Below are positions 1-6,819 of a stretch of 9,576 nt of DNA, piece by piece. The position numbers were made by a program, and so were the translations under genes. The stretch comes from Paracoccaceae bacterium (lineage in GTDB: Bacteria; Pseudomonadota; Alphaproteobacteria; Rhodobacterales; Rhodobacteraceae): contig JAESQH010000224.1 in assembly GCA_016765235.1 (NCBI GenBank), positions 1 to 9,576 on the forward strand, given 5' to 3'. The notes beneath the pieces are model-generated. The model was not told where the DNA came from. It saw only the letters and a program-made list of their open reading frames with translations, and searched no databases. The number at the start of each line of letters is the position of its first letter. Positions within the stretch are counted from its first letter, which is position 1.

Positions 1-159
1 CGGTGTGGAGCTAAAACTCGCAAAGGTACGCCATGTCGATTGCTGAGCGAAGCTGGAAGGCGGCGCTGCAAGTTTCATGGCGGTATGTCAACGGGGCCAA
101 GAACGATTGAAGGGCGCGAACGGATTGCCACGGCACAGCGAAAACGATGGGCTTTGTGA
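1..159 (+). CDS. HGGxSTG-motif small protein, 5' partial
   Basis: Frame 1 is open from the first base to a TGA at 157-159 and encodes at least 52 residues; the start lies outside the window. The visible protein begins RCGAKTRKGTPCR and contains CKFHGGMSTGPRT, the hallmark of the HGGxSTG small-protein family. Cys2, Cys12, Cys23 and His26 are spaced so that they could hold a metal ion (inference). The C-terminal tail is rich in Arg and Lys, which would suit nucleic-acid contact. From general knowledge, such proteins are frequent in alphaproteobacterial prophages and islands and have no firmly assigned biochemical role. The gene reads toward the tRNA-Ser, whose 3' end is 176 bases away, so the left edge may be the end of an integrated element. 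Family assignment is fairly secure; function is unknown. Confidence 0.8.
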   Translation, partial: RCGAKTRKGTPCRLLSEAGRRRCKFHGGMSTGPRTIEGRERIATAQRKRWAL

Positions 160-335
160 AGAGGCAGAGCATGAAGGTAACACCAAAATAAATTGGATTT
201 ACGGTACTGGCGCACCTTTCACTGAAAACCTCCAGAGATAGGTTGTATCAAAATTGAAATGGCGGCCATAATGGGGGATGGTAGCGCGGCATGCCAACTT
301 AAAGCCTCGTAATCAAACAACTAAATGATTTTAAG
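160..335. other. Non-coding spacer between phage-like gene and tRNA-Ser
   Basis: This stretch has no convincing gene in either strand; the open frames are under about 15 codons. It is more AT-rich than the flanking genes. A short imperfect hairpin (AACCT / AGGTT, 227-244) has an 8-base loop and no T-run, so it is not a convincing terminator. If an element integrated at the tRNA 3' end, the crossover would lie at or just inside the right edge of this spacer. No second copy of the tRNA 3' end is present in the window. Confidence 0.5.
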
Positions 336-425
336 TGGCGGACAGACAGGGATTCGAACCCTGGAGACAGTTACCCGCCTACACGCTTTCCAGGCGTGCG
401 CCTTCGACCACTCGGCCACCTGTCC
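336..425 (-). tRNA. tRNA-Ser(GGA)
   Basis: The reverse complement folds as a class-II tRNA of 90 nt including an encoded CCA (336-338). The acceptor stem pairs GGACAGG (419-425) with TCTGTCC (340-346), with one G-U pair, and the discriminator is G. The anticodon arm is CACGC / GCGTG around the loop CTGGAAA (387-393), giving anticodon GGA (389-391), which reads the serine codons UCC and UCU. The T arm is CAGGG / CCCTG around TTCGAAT. A long variable arm lies between the anticodon and T arms, as expected for tRNA-Ser. Structure and isotype are secure. Its 3' end faces the phage-like gene on the left. Confidence 0.97.
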
Positions 426-435
426 GTTGGGGGTC

Positions 436-463
436 TATATACCGCCCTTTGACGCCAGATCAA
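436..463 (-). promoter_or_regulatory. Candidate promoter of tRNA-Ser
   Basis: On the minus strand TTGATC (458-463) is followed after 16 bases by TATATA (436-441), a good sigma-70-like pair. The -10 box ends about 10 bases before the mature tRNA 5' end at 425, so the leader would be very short. It is a pattern match only. Confidence 0.5.
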
Positions 464-520
464 GGGGATAAGCGCAGATCGGGAATAAGATTTGTTGATC
501 GTCGGGTCGAGCAAGTTTAA

Positions 521-535
521 GGCGTCATATACGCC
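521..535 (-). terminator. Weak candidate terminator after the mechanosensitive channel gene
   Basis: A 5-bp GC-rich stem (GGCGT / ACGCC) with a 5-base loop lies 9 bases beyond the stop codon of the channel gene. On the minus strand it is followed by TTAAACTT, which is not a clean U-tract. It is the only hairpin-like element between this gene and the tRNA promoter, so it could end the trgA-cysK-channel transcript, but the stem is short. Confidence 0.3.
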
Positions 536-543
536 GTTCGGCA

Positions 544-2898
544 TTACACGCTATCTGAACCAATTCCCTTTATCGCGGTACTAATCGCTGCCCCGATTTG
601 ATCGACATTTTTCAACGTAACGTCTTGCTGGTCAAACGGAATTTCGATGCCTTCTTGCGCGAAACGACGGGCGATCTCGAAATTAATATCTGATCGTACC
701 GACAAGATGTTGCCTACATCGCGAATGAAAACACGCATTTCAAAATCCAGCGAACTGGCGCCGAAAGCCTTGAATATTACTGAAGGCGCCGGATATTTTA
801 GCGCGGCCGGTTGTTCCGCTGCAATCGACAATAACACTGCTTTAACTTTTTCGGGGTCGGTTCCGTAAGCCACTCCGATGGGTACTTTTACGCGACCAGA
901 TAAATCCGGCGAGTTCCAGTTCAAAACACTGCCCGCGATCAGGTCGGAATTTGGAATAACCACCGCACAACGATCAAACGTGTCTACCAATGTTGCGCGA
1001 ACCGAGATTTTGCGCACGATCCCCTCGTGTCCCCCTGCAATTATCCAGTCGCCTTCCTTGATCGGGCGCTCCACCAACAGGATGATGCCTGAGACGAAAT
1101 TGGAAACAATCGCCTGGAGGCCAAAACCAATACCAACGGACAATGCGCCAGCGACAATTGCGAGGCTCGACAAATCAAGGCCTGTGGCCGATATCGCCGC
1201 CAATGCGGCAATGGTTATACCCGCATACCCCACACCTGTCAGAACCGCGGATTTACCGCCGATGTCCATCTTTGTACGCGGCAACACCGTTTTACGGATC
1301 GTCTTTTGGAGCAACCGCGTAATCGTATAGCCAATTCCGAAAACGAGAATGAACACCAACAGATCAGTCAGCGAAAAGCGACTTTCGCCAATCGAGACAC
1401 CATCGCTTAACCACCCCCAGATTTCCCACAAATCACTTGGTCGAGCCCCCCAGATCAACGCCAGCAATGGCAAAGCACCAAGCGACAGCAGGAAACCAAC
1501 GAATACAGGGATCAACCGCGTTTGATCACGCCGCAGTTCATGGTCATCGCCTTCAATCCAATAGTCCAGAAACGTGCGGATCATGCCGAACAGCACCAAA
1601 AGGGTGGCAAGTAGGCCAAGTGTTACGATCGAGGGAAACACGAGGAACCGAGCAGCAGCAAAATATCCGATTGCCGCGATAATCGGCGCGACAATCGCGA
1701 ATATCAGCAGCAATCGTGACAGGATAGCCGAGAATACGAACTCCGATGTTTCAGTCTCGTCGTTTGAATTCAGGTCAGCGTTCCATCCGTTCTTAAGGAT
1801 ACCTGATAGTCGATAAAAAACGAACGCTGCGATGACCACCAGCGGGAAATTCAACACCGCTTGTGTTCCTGTTGAGAACTCTCCTTGGATGGTAAGTGCG
1901 GACAACAACACAGACGCCGCATACACGATCCCCAACAAGACACTCATTCGGTTGCCGGATCGGGCAACTGTGTCGCCTTCGTCTTTTTGCGCGGTCCCGA
2001 ACACGCTGTGACCCAACCACGGCGCGGCGATCAACGCCAAGGCAATTTGCGGCAACACATCGATAATTGCGGTGCCCCAAATGCCTGCCAGTTCGGAGCT
2101 TCTAATGGCAAATATCACCGCCGCCGCGCCCACACTTGGAACCAATAATCGCGTCAGATCAGCTAACGAAGATTGCCACAACGTGGGTTCGCCACCCTGC
2201 GCAAAACCCCGTTTCACCAAGTCGGCAATTCTGCGCCGAGCCCCGATCAACATCCACAAACCCAATCCGGCAAACAACAAAGCCAACGGGGCTTTTTGCA
2301 TCAACGAAGTCCGGCTTGCTTCCTGTGCAATCGTATCGCGCACTTCGCCGACTAATCGCGTGGTATAATGTGAAATCGCACCGAAGGCTTCAGGCCATAG
2401 TGATGGGTTCAGCGGAGACGGTCCCAGCTCCACCAACGTGTCGGAGAACCGCGTTCGGATAACGGCGTTAATATCACGGATCAGGCCGTCAGCGCGCCCA
2501 TAGGCGGCTTGTGCCAACAGTAGTGGCACTGTTTCACGCACAATTTCTGCTTCAAGAACTGCTCTGCGTGCGGCGATTTCCGAAGCCTCCGCGATTCCGT
2601 CATCTGGCGGTGGTCCAAGCACATCAAGTTCTGTGCGAAGCGGTACGATGTTACTTTGAGTAACTACTTCCAGCCCCAAAGCCTCGCTTCGTTGCTCCAC
2701 CAATTCTGCGCGCAGTGCTTCCATCGCAGGTGTTGAGGCCAGATTGGTTTCCAGCACATCTTCCGCACGCGTCGCTGTGGCGATCCACGTGTTAACCAAT
2801 TCCGTATTGTTACTTTGTGCAAATCCGGCGCTCGACATAAACATGGCGATCAACGTGGCCTGCAAGGCGACAATCAGAAATTTCGTCACGTTAACCAT
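544..2898 (-). CDS. Large MscS-family mechanosensitive ion channel (DUF3772 type)
   Basis: The 784-residue protein is an inner-membrane channel expected to open under membrane tension and release solutes during hypo-osmotic shock. Residues 1-28 look like a signal peptide ending in GFAQS. A soluble helical region, about 30-195, resembles the DUF3772 domain found in this subfamily and probably lies in the periplasm. About eleven hydrophobic segments follow between 203 and 612. The pore helix and channel core are clear: GALSVGIGFGLQAIVSNFVSG (about 584-604) is the Gly/Ala-rich TM3 of MscS, followed by ERPIKEGDWI and the beta domain with VVIPNSDLI (about 646-654). The C-terminal alpha/beta domain ends near IPFDQQDV. 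The length is far above minimal MscS (about 290 residues) and fits the MscK/MscM-like giants. The ATG directly follows the cysK stop, with a weak GAGAG ribosome site inside the end of cysK, so translation is probably coupled. Channel assignment is secure; the exact gating role is not. Confidence 0.93.
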   Translation of the reverse strand: MVNVTKFLIVALQATLIAMFMSSAGFAQSNNTELVNTWIATATRAEDVLETNLASTPAMEALRAELVEQRSEALGLEVVTQSNIVPLRTELDVLGPPPDDGIAEASEIAARRAVLEAEIVRETVPLLLAQAAYGRADGLIRDINAVIRTRFSDTLVELGPSPLNPSLWPEAFGAISHYTTRLVGEVRDTIAQEASRTSLMQKAPLALLFAGLGLWMLIGARRRIADLVKRGFAQGGEPTLWQSSLADLTRLLVPSVGAAAVIFAIRSSELAGIWGTAIIDVLPQIALALIAAPWLGHSVFGTAQKDEGDTVARSGNRMSVLLGIVYAASVLLSALTIQGEFSTGTQAVLNFPLVVIAAFVFYRLSGILKNGWNADLNSNDETETSEFVFSAILSRLLLIFAIVAPIIAAIGYFAAARFLVFPSIVTLGLLATLLVLFGMIRTFLDYWIEGDDHELRRDQTRLIPVFVGFLLSLGALPLLALIWGARPSDLWEIWGWLSDGVSIGESRFSLTDLLVFILVFGIGYTITRLLQKTIRKTVLPRTKMDIGGKSAVLTGVGYAGITIAALAAISATGLDLSSLAIVAGALSVGIGFGLQAIVSNFVSGIILLVERPIKEGDWIIAGGHEGIVRKISVRATLVDTFDRCAVVIPNSDLIAGSVLNWNSPDLSGRVKVPIGVAYGTDPEKVKAVLLSIAAEQPAALKYPAPSVIFKAFGASSLDFEMRVFIRDVGNILSVRSDINFEIARRFAQEGIEIPFDQQDVTLKNVDQIGAAISTAIKGIGSDSV

Positions 2899-3933
2899 TT
2901 ACTCTCTAACATCCGGCATCGCAGCGCCATCAACGCTTAACCATTCAGGTACAGGTAAGCCTTTTTCGCGTAGGAAGGCAGGGTTAAACAATTTCGACTG
3001 ATAACGCGTGCCATAATCCGCCAGCACGGTCACAATCGTCTTACCCGGCCCCATATCCTTGGCCATCCGCATCGCGCCCGCGACATTGATTCCGGAGGAT
3101 CCACCAAGGCAAAGCCCCTCTTCCGCCAACATATCAAAAACTACGGGTAAAGCTTCGCTGTCCGGAATATTATAGGAAAAATCGACCGACAACCCTTCAA
3201 TATTTTTGGTGATACGCCCTTGCCCGATCCCCTCCATTATCGAGGAACCCTCGCCTTTTAAAACACCATTAGTGTAGAAATTATGAAGCGCCGCGCCGTC
3301 GGGGTCGGCCAACCCTATCTTGATGTCCTTGTTGCGCTCATGCAAGCCAATGGCCACACCCGCGAGCGTACCGCCGGAGCCGATCGAACAGATGAATCCG
3401 TCAACCTTGCCGTCTGTTTGTTGGTAAATCTCAGGGGCAGTTGTATCGATATGCGCCTGCCTATTGGCAACATTGTCAAACTGGTTAGCCCAGATAACTC
3501 CGTTCGGATTACTTGCTGCCAGTTTTTTCGCCAGCCGTTCTGAATACCGCACAAAGTTGTTTGGATTGGAATATGGCGCCGCAGGAACTTCAACTAACTG
3601 CGCCCCTGCCAGCCTGATCATGTCCTTCTTTTCCGGACTTTGCGTCTCGGGAATTACAATAACCGTCTTGAAGCCCATCGCCGCACCGACAAGTGCCAAA
3701 CCAATTCCCGTGTTCCCTGCCGTCCCTTCGACAATCGTACCACCGGGTTTCAAGTCACCCTTGGCGATAGCATCCTCGATGATGCTTAAGGCCGCGCGAT
3801 CCTTGACAGACTGCCCCGGGTTCATAAATTCCGCTTTGCCGTAAATCTCGCACCCTGTCAGCGCCGAGGCTTTGTTCAGACGTATTAGCGGCGTGTTTCC
3901 AACTGCTTGGGGTAAATCTGCGTAACGGTTCAT
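2899..3933 (-). CDS. cysK: Cysteine synthase family PLP enzyme (O-acetylserine sulfhydrylase-like)
   Basis: This cytosolic fold-type II PLP enzyme is expected to make cysteine from O-acetylserine and sulfide. The 344-residue protein shows QSVKDRAA with the Schiff-base Lys44, the substrate loop TAGNTG (71-76), the phosphate-binding GSGGT (185-189) and GGSSG (277-281), whose serine faces the pyridine nitrogen. An open frame continues upstream to a TTG at 3993, but the ATG at 3933 has GAAGG seven bases before it and begins the conserved MNRYADLPQAVGNTPL, so it is the better start. The protein is longer than enteric CysK (about 320) and the loop has Ala where CysK has Ser (TSGNTG), so it belongs to a divergent branch and the preferred substrate could differ. 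It follows trgA after 84 bases and directly abuts the channel gene. TrgA-cysteine synthase linkage is known from the Rhodobacter sphaeroides tellurite-resistance locus. The family is certain; the cysK symbol is likely. Confidence 0.9.
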   Translation of the reverse strand: MNRYADLPQAVGNTPLIRLNKASALTGCEIYGKAEFMNPGQSVKDRAALSIIEDAIAKGDLKPGGTIVEGTAGNTGIGLALVGAAMGFKTVIVIPETQSPEKKDMIRLAGAQLVEVPAAPYSNPNNFVRYSERLAKKLAASNPNGVIWANQFDNVANRQAHIDTTAPEIYQQTDGKVDGFICSIGSGGTLAGVAIGLHERNKDIKIGLADPDGAALHNFYTNGVLKGEGSSIMEGIGQGRITKNIEGLSVDFSYNIPDSEALPVVFDMLAEEGLCLGGSSGINVAGAMRMAKDMGPGKTIVTVLADYGTRYQSKLFNPAFLREKGLPVPEWLSVDGAAMPDVRE

Positions 3934-3940
3934 GGTAAAT

Positions 3941-3945
3941 CCTTC
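3941..3945 (-). promoter_or_regulatory. Ribosome binding site that fixes the cysK start
   Basis: GAAGG on the minus strand lies 7 bases upstream of the ATG at 3933. The upstream in-frame TTG (3993) has no comparable site, and the 20 residues it would add do not resemble the family's N-terminus. Confidence 0.7.
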
Positions 3946-3974
3946 GAAATTACTCTGCCAGACAGATTTATTAA

Positions 3975-3988
3975 TCAAACCGGTTTGA
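3975..3988. promoter_or_regulatory. Perfect 14-bp palindrome TCAAACCGGTTTGA upstream of cysK
   Basis: The sequence is a perfect inverted repeat with a central CG, 41 bases before the cysK ATG and 29 bases after the trgA stop. From general knowledge, a central-CG palindrome flanked by A- and T-tracts resembles operators of LacI-family repressors. It could instead be an RNA hairpin in the trgA-cysK transcript, though almost no loop remains and the downstream T-run is broken. The perfect symmetry is seen; the regulatory role is inferred. Confidence 0.45.
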
Positions 3989-4017
3989 AACAAGGCCCAA
4001 ACTCGGTGAAATTACCT

Positions 4018-4461
4018 TCAATTCCAACGAGTATCTGCTGTTTTAGTCACTTTTCCGGATATGGCGGCCAAAACCACCATCGTACCGATAAGCGGGCCAT
4101 TCAGAGCCATTTGCCCGAATCCAATCATACCGGCCGGAATAACCAACAGCGCTGTCATCGGTTGGTAGTACAAATTGTCCTGGATTCCCGCGATCATATT
4201 TTCCAACGCATAGAGGAAAATCACCCAGATAAACATTGCAACTCCGGATTTAAGCCCCGACATCATGCCGCTGCCCTCGTCTTCGCTAATTCTTTTGCCC
4301 AAACCACGCCAACCGACAATCAAACCGGTAAATATCGCCGTACTGGTTAACCCGACCGAACGGCGTGCGGCATCTGGATAAACATTCACCACGACTACAA
4401 TCACGATGAACCCTGATATAGCTAGCATAATCGATGCAGCCAGTTTGGCAGCCGTTGGCAT
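4018..4461 (-). CDS. trgA: TrgA family membrane protein
   Basis: The 147-residue protein begins MPTAAKLAAS and has four hydrophobic segments, at about 8-27, 38-50, 73-91 and 103-135, so it is a small polytopic inner-membrane protein. The N-terminal PTAAKL, the YPD turn near 28-30 and the GWRGLGKR stretch near 50-57 match what I recall of the TrgA family. TrgA was named in Rhodobacter sphaeroides, where the trgAB/cysK locus contributes to high-level tellurite resistance; its molecular action is unknown. Here cysK follows after 84 bases, which supports the call, but no trgB lies between them. The ATG is preceded by a good GGGAGAG ribosome site. Tellurite resistance in this organism is inference only. 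Confidence 0.82.
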   Translation of the reverse strand: MPTAAKLAASIMLAISGFIVIVVVVNVYPDAARRSVGLTSTAIFTGLIVGWRGLGKRISEDEGSGMMSGLKSGVAMFIWVIFLYALENMIAGIQDNLYYQPMTALLVIPAGMIGFGQMALNGPLIGTMVVLAAISGKVTKTADTRWN

Positions 4462-4491
4462 GATGTCTCTCCCGTTGTGCGTGTTTCCGAT

Positions 4492-4519
4492 AGGGTAAAC
4501 TCGGCGCGACAGGAATCAA
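4492..4519 (-). promoter_or_regulatory. Candidate promoter of trgA-cysK-channel cluster
   Basis: On the minus strand TTGATT (4514-4519) is followed after 16 bases by TACCCT (4492-4497), about 30 bases before the trgA start. The -35 box is good and the -10 box weak, as is common in alphaproteobacteria. The 95-base gap between trgA and the upstream gene is the natural place for this cluster's promoter. Confidence 0.35.
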
Positions 4520-4556
4520 GCTAAAACGTAATTGTTCCACAATAAGGATGAACGAT

Positions 4557-5783
4557 TCACAGCGTTTGATCTAATGCTTTCATCAATTGTTCGACTTCTT
4601 GCGCGGTGGTATAATGCACAAAACTAAGCCGCAACACCCCATGTTCTGGGTTAATGCCAAGCCTTTCTATCAAGCGCCCAGCATAAAAATCACCGCCACC
4701 CGCCATAATGCCGTGCTTTGCCAAATCCCGCGCAACTTCTTCAGCAGCCCGTTTCAGACCGATCGCCACGGTTGAAACACGTTCTCCGACTTTGTCCGCT
4801 CCGATTAGGCGCACGTCATTTCGAGCGCGCAAGTATTCCAATAATGGCGCCATCAATTCGGCTTCGTGGGCCTGCTGCAATTTCAGCATCGCACGCGCCT
4901 TTTCCGCCAATGATTCATCCGCATCAAAATGATGATCGTGAACCGCCTCAATATAGTCCACCATCCCGGCCGAGGCTGCGATCTGCGCATGATCCGGCCC
5001 AGCCGGCGTAAAGCGTTTGTAAGGCGATCCCGCGTTAAAATGATGCGCTTGGTTTGGAAGACGCTTCGCCAGATAGGCATCAACGTACATAATTCCCTGA
5101 TGCGGACCATAGGTTTTATAAGCCGAAAACAAATATATATCTGCGCCCAACGCTTTAATATCCGGCAATCCATGCGGCGCAAAACTGACGCCGTCGACGC
5201 AGGTAACGGCACCCGCCGCCTTCACAATTGCACAAATTTCGGCCACTGGATTGATTTGCCCAACAATGTTGGAGACATGCGGAAACGCCACCAACTTCAC
5301 TTTGTCATCCAGCAAATTGGCTAAATCGGCCACGTCAAGGAAACCCGTATCTTTGTCCACCGCCCATTCGCGCACCAAAATGCCGCTGTCGGCCAATTTA
5401 CGCCACGGGCCAGAGTTCGCTTCATGGTCCTGATTGGTAACAATTATCGCATCGCCAGCTTTCAATATCTGCCGGAACGCTTGCGCCAATACATAAATAT
5501 TTTGCGTTGTTGACGGCCCAAAACTTAGATCATTTGTCGGAATGTTCAAAACACCCGCCAACCGCGTCCGACCCTCATCCATTTCCTCGCCCGCTATTTT
5601 CGAAGCACCATATGGCGCATAGGGCTGAACTTTACGTTGCGAATAATAGCAATGTAGTCGATCAATCACGAACTTGCTTGTATATGACCCTCCCGCATTT
5701 TCAAAAAACGCCTGCCCTTGCAGTGTAGGTTCCTTGAACGCAGGAAACTGCGCGCGGACGAATTCAATATCAAGTTTGCTCAT
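4557..5783 (-). CDS. Class-V aminotransferase / cysteine desulfurase-like PLP enzyme
   Basis: The 408-residue cytosolic PLP enzyme has a fold-type I core typical of class-V aminotransferases. Visible landmarks are FFENAGGSY (26-34), SFGPSTTQN (87-95) for cofactor phosphate binding, NQDHEAN (117-123) with the ring-stacking His120, CVDGVSFAPHG (195-205) with Asp197 for the pyridine nitrogen, and FSAYKTYGPHQG (219-230) with Schiff-base Lys223. Such proteins are often annotated as cysteine desulfurase-like (VC1184 type). However, the loop where SufS/CsdA carry the catalytic Cys reads MAGGGDFYAG (360-369) and has no cysteine; the only cysteines are at 44, 184 and 195. Persulfide formation by the usual mechanism is therefore unlikely, and another beta-elimination, epimerase or transaminase activity is possible. 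It is the third gene of a leftward run, 42 bases after acuI, with AGAAGG about 10 bases before its ATG. The substrate is unknown. Confidence 0.85.
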   Translation of the reverse strand: MSKLDIEFVRAQFPAFKEPTLQGQAFFENAGGSYTSKFVIDRLHCYYSQRKVQPYAPYGASKIAGEEMDEGRTRLAGVLNIPTNDLSFGPSTTQNIYVLAQAFRQILKAGDAIIVTNQDHEANSGPWRKLADSGILVREWAVDKDTGFLDVADLANLLDDKVKLVAFPHVSNIVGQINPVAEICAIVKAAGAVTCVDGVSFAPHGLPDIKALGADIYLFSAYKTYGPHQGIMYVDAYLAKRLPNQAHHFNAGSPYKRFTPAGPDHAQIAASAGMVDYIEAVHDHHFDADESLAEKARAMLKLQQAHEAELMAPLLEYLRARNDVRLIGADKVGERVSTVAIGLKRAAEEVARDLAKHGIMAGGGDFYAGRLIERLGINPEHGVLRLSFVHYTTAQEVEQLMKALDQTL

Positions 5784-5825
5784 ACAATATTTGCCTTCTT
5801 TCTTTCAAAAATACTCAAAAAGCGC

Positions 5826-6818
5826 CTACGCGTTCACATCCACAACAACACGGCCTTTTACCTGCCCTTTAAGGATATCTTTACCCAACGCAGGCAAATC
5901 AATCAGCGTCGCAGGCTGAATCATGCTCTCAAGTTTGTCCATCGGCAGATCATATGCGATCCGCTGCCACGCGCGCACACGATTGTCGTAAGGCTGCATT
6001 ACACTGTCGATACCCAGAAGGTTCACGGCGCGCAGAAGGAACGGGATCACAGTCGCCGGCAAGCCCATGCCACCTGCCAAACCAACAGCGGCAACAGACG
6101 TTCCATACTTCATCTGGCCCAGAACCCGCGCCAGCATGTCGCCGCCCACTGCGTCAATACAACCAGCCCAGCTTTCGCTTTCTAACGGGCGCTTCGTAGT
6201 TTCGTTAATCTCTTCACGCGCCACGATCTGCGTCGCCCCCAAAGATTTCAGATACTCCGCAGCTTCAGGCCGACCAGTTACCGCCGCAACTTCATAGCCA
6301 AGGTTCGCCAAAATCGCTGTTGCAACAGAACCAACGCCACCTGCTGCCCCCGTCACCAACACCGGACCATGATTTTTCTCAAGGCCGTGATCCTCAAGCG
6401 CCATAATCGCCAGCATCGCGGTGAAACCAGCCGTACCAACCGCCATCGCCTGACGCGTTGTCAGGCCATCCGGCAGTGGCACAAGCCAATCGGCCTTGAC
6501 CGACGTTTTTTGAGAATAGCCCCCCCAATGCGCCTCGCCAACACGCCATCCGGTTAACACAACCTTGTCGCCAGCTTTATATCGCGGATCCTCGGAACTC
6601 TCGACGGTTCCGGCAAAATCAATCCCCGGTACATGCGGGTAGTTACGAACCAATCCGCCACCCGGGCCAATACACAAACCGTCTTTATAATTCACACAAG
6701 AATACTCGACAGCCACGATTACATCGCCGTGCGGCAGATCGCTGATTTCTAACTGTTTAATGGAGGCAGAAGTTTTCTTATCCTCGTCTCGCGTCACTAC
6801 TAAAGCATTAAAACCCAT
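5826..6818 (-). CDS. acuI: Acrylyl-CoA reductase (NADPH), AcuI/YhdH family
   Basis: This medium-chain dehydrogenase/reductase is expected to reduce acrylyl-CoA to propionyl-CoA with NADPH, detoxifying acrylate from DMSP breakdown or serving 3-hydroxypropionate assimilation. The 330-residue length fits the family. Visible features are VNYKDGL (42-48), GPGGGLVRNYPHVPGIDFAG (51-70), GWRVGEAHWGGYSQ (90-103), the dinucleotide loop VTGAAGGVGSVA (155-166) and VTGRPE (180-185), where Arg suits the NADPH 2'-phosphate. It lacks the catalytic and structural zinc ligands of alcohol dehydrogenases. Two ATGs compete: 6833 would add five residues but has no proper ribosome site, whereas 6818 has GGGGAG seven bases upstream and gives the family-like MGFNALVV, so 6818 is chosen. 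It lies one base after the acyl-CoA dehydrogenase stop, so the two are probably coupled. No DMSP lyase gene is in the window. Family confidence is high; the physiological role is less certain. Confidence 0.88.
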   Translation of the reverse strand: MGFNALVVTRDEDKKTSASIKQLEISDLPHGDVIVAVEYSCVNYKDGLCIGPGGGLVRNYPHVPGIDFAGTVESSEDPRYKAGDKVVLTGWRVGEAHWGGYSQKTSVKADWLVPLPDGLTTRQAMAVGTAGFTAMLAIMALEDHGLEKNHGPVLVTGAAGGVGSVATAILANLGYEVAAVTGRPEAAEYLKSLGATQIVAREEINETTKRPLESESWAGCIDAVGGDMLARVLGQMKYGTSVAAVGLAGGMGLPATVIPFLLRAVNLLGIDSVMQPYDNRVRAWQRIAYDLPMDKLESMIQPATLIDLPALGKDILKGQVKGRVVVDVNA

Positions 6819-6819
6819 T

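Noticed and set aside
227..244. Hairpin AACCT / AGGTT after the HGGxSTG gene as terminator
   Set aside because: The stem is only 5 bp with an 8-base loop and there is no T-run after it.
335..520. Rightward 61-codon reading frame over the tRNA region
   Set aside because: It lies on the antisense of the tRNA-Ser and its promoter and its first part is simply translated tRNA complement.
3934..3993. Longer cysK start at TTG 3993
   Set aside because: It would add 20 residues unlike the family and run over the palindrome; the ATG at 3933 has a well-placed GAAGG.
4286..4540. Leftward 84-codon frame overlapping trgA
   Set aside because: It is an out-of-frame shadow of trgA and its upstream region, with no recognisable family features.
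4531..4543. Imperfect inverted repeat ATTGT / ACAAT after the PLP enzyme gene
   Set aside because: It is a 5-bp AT-rich stem, too weak to call a terminator or operator.
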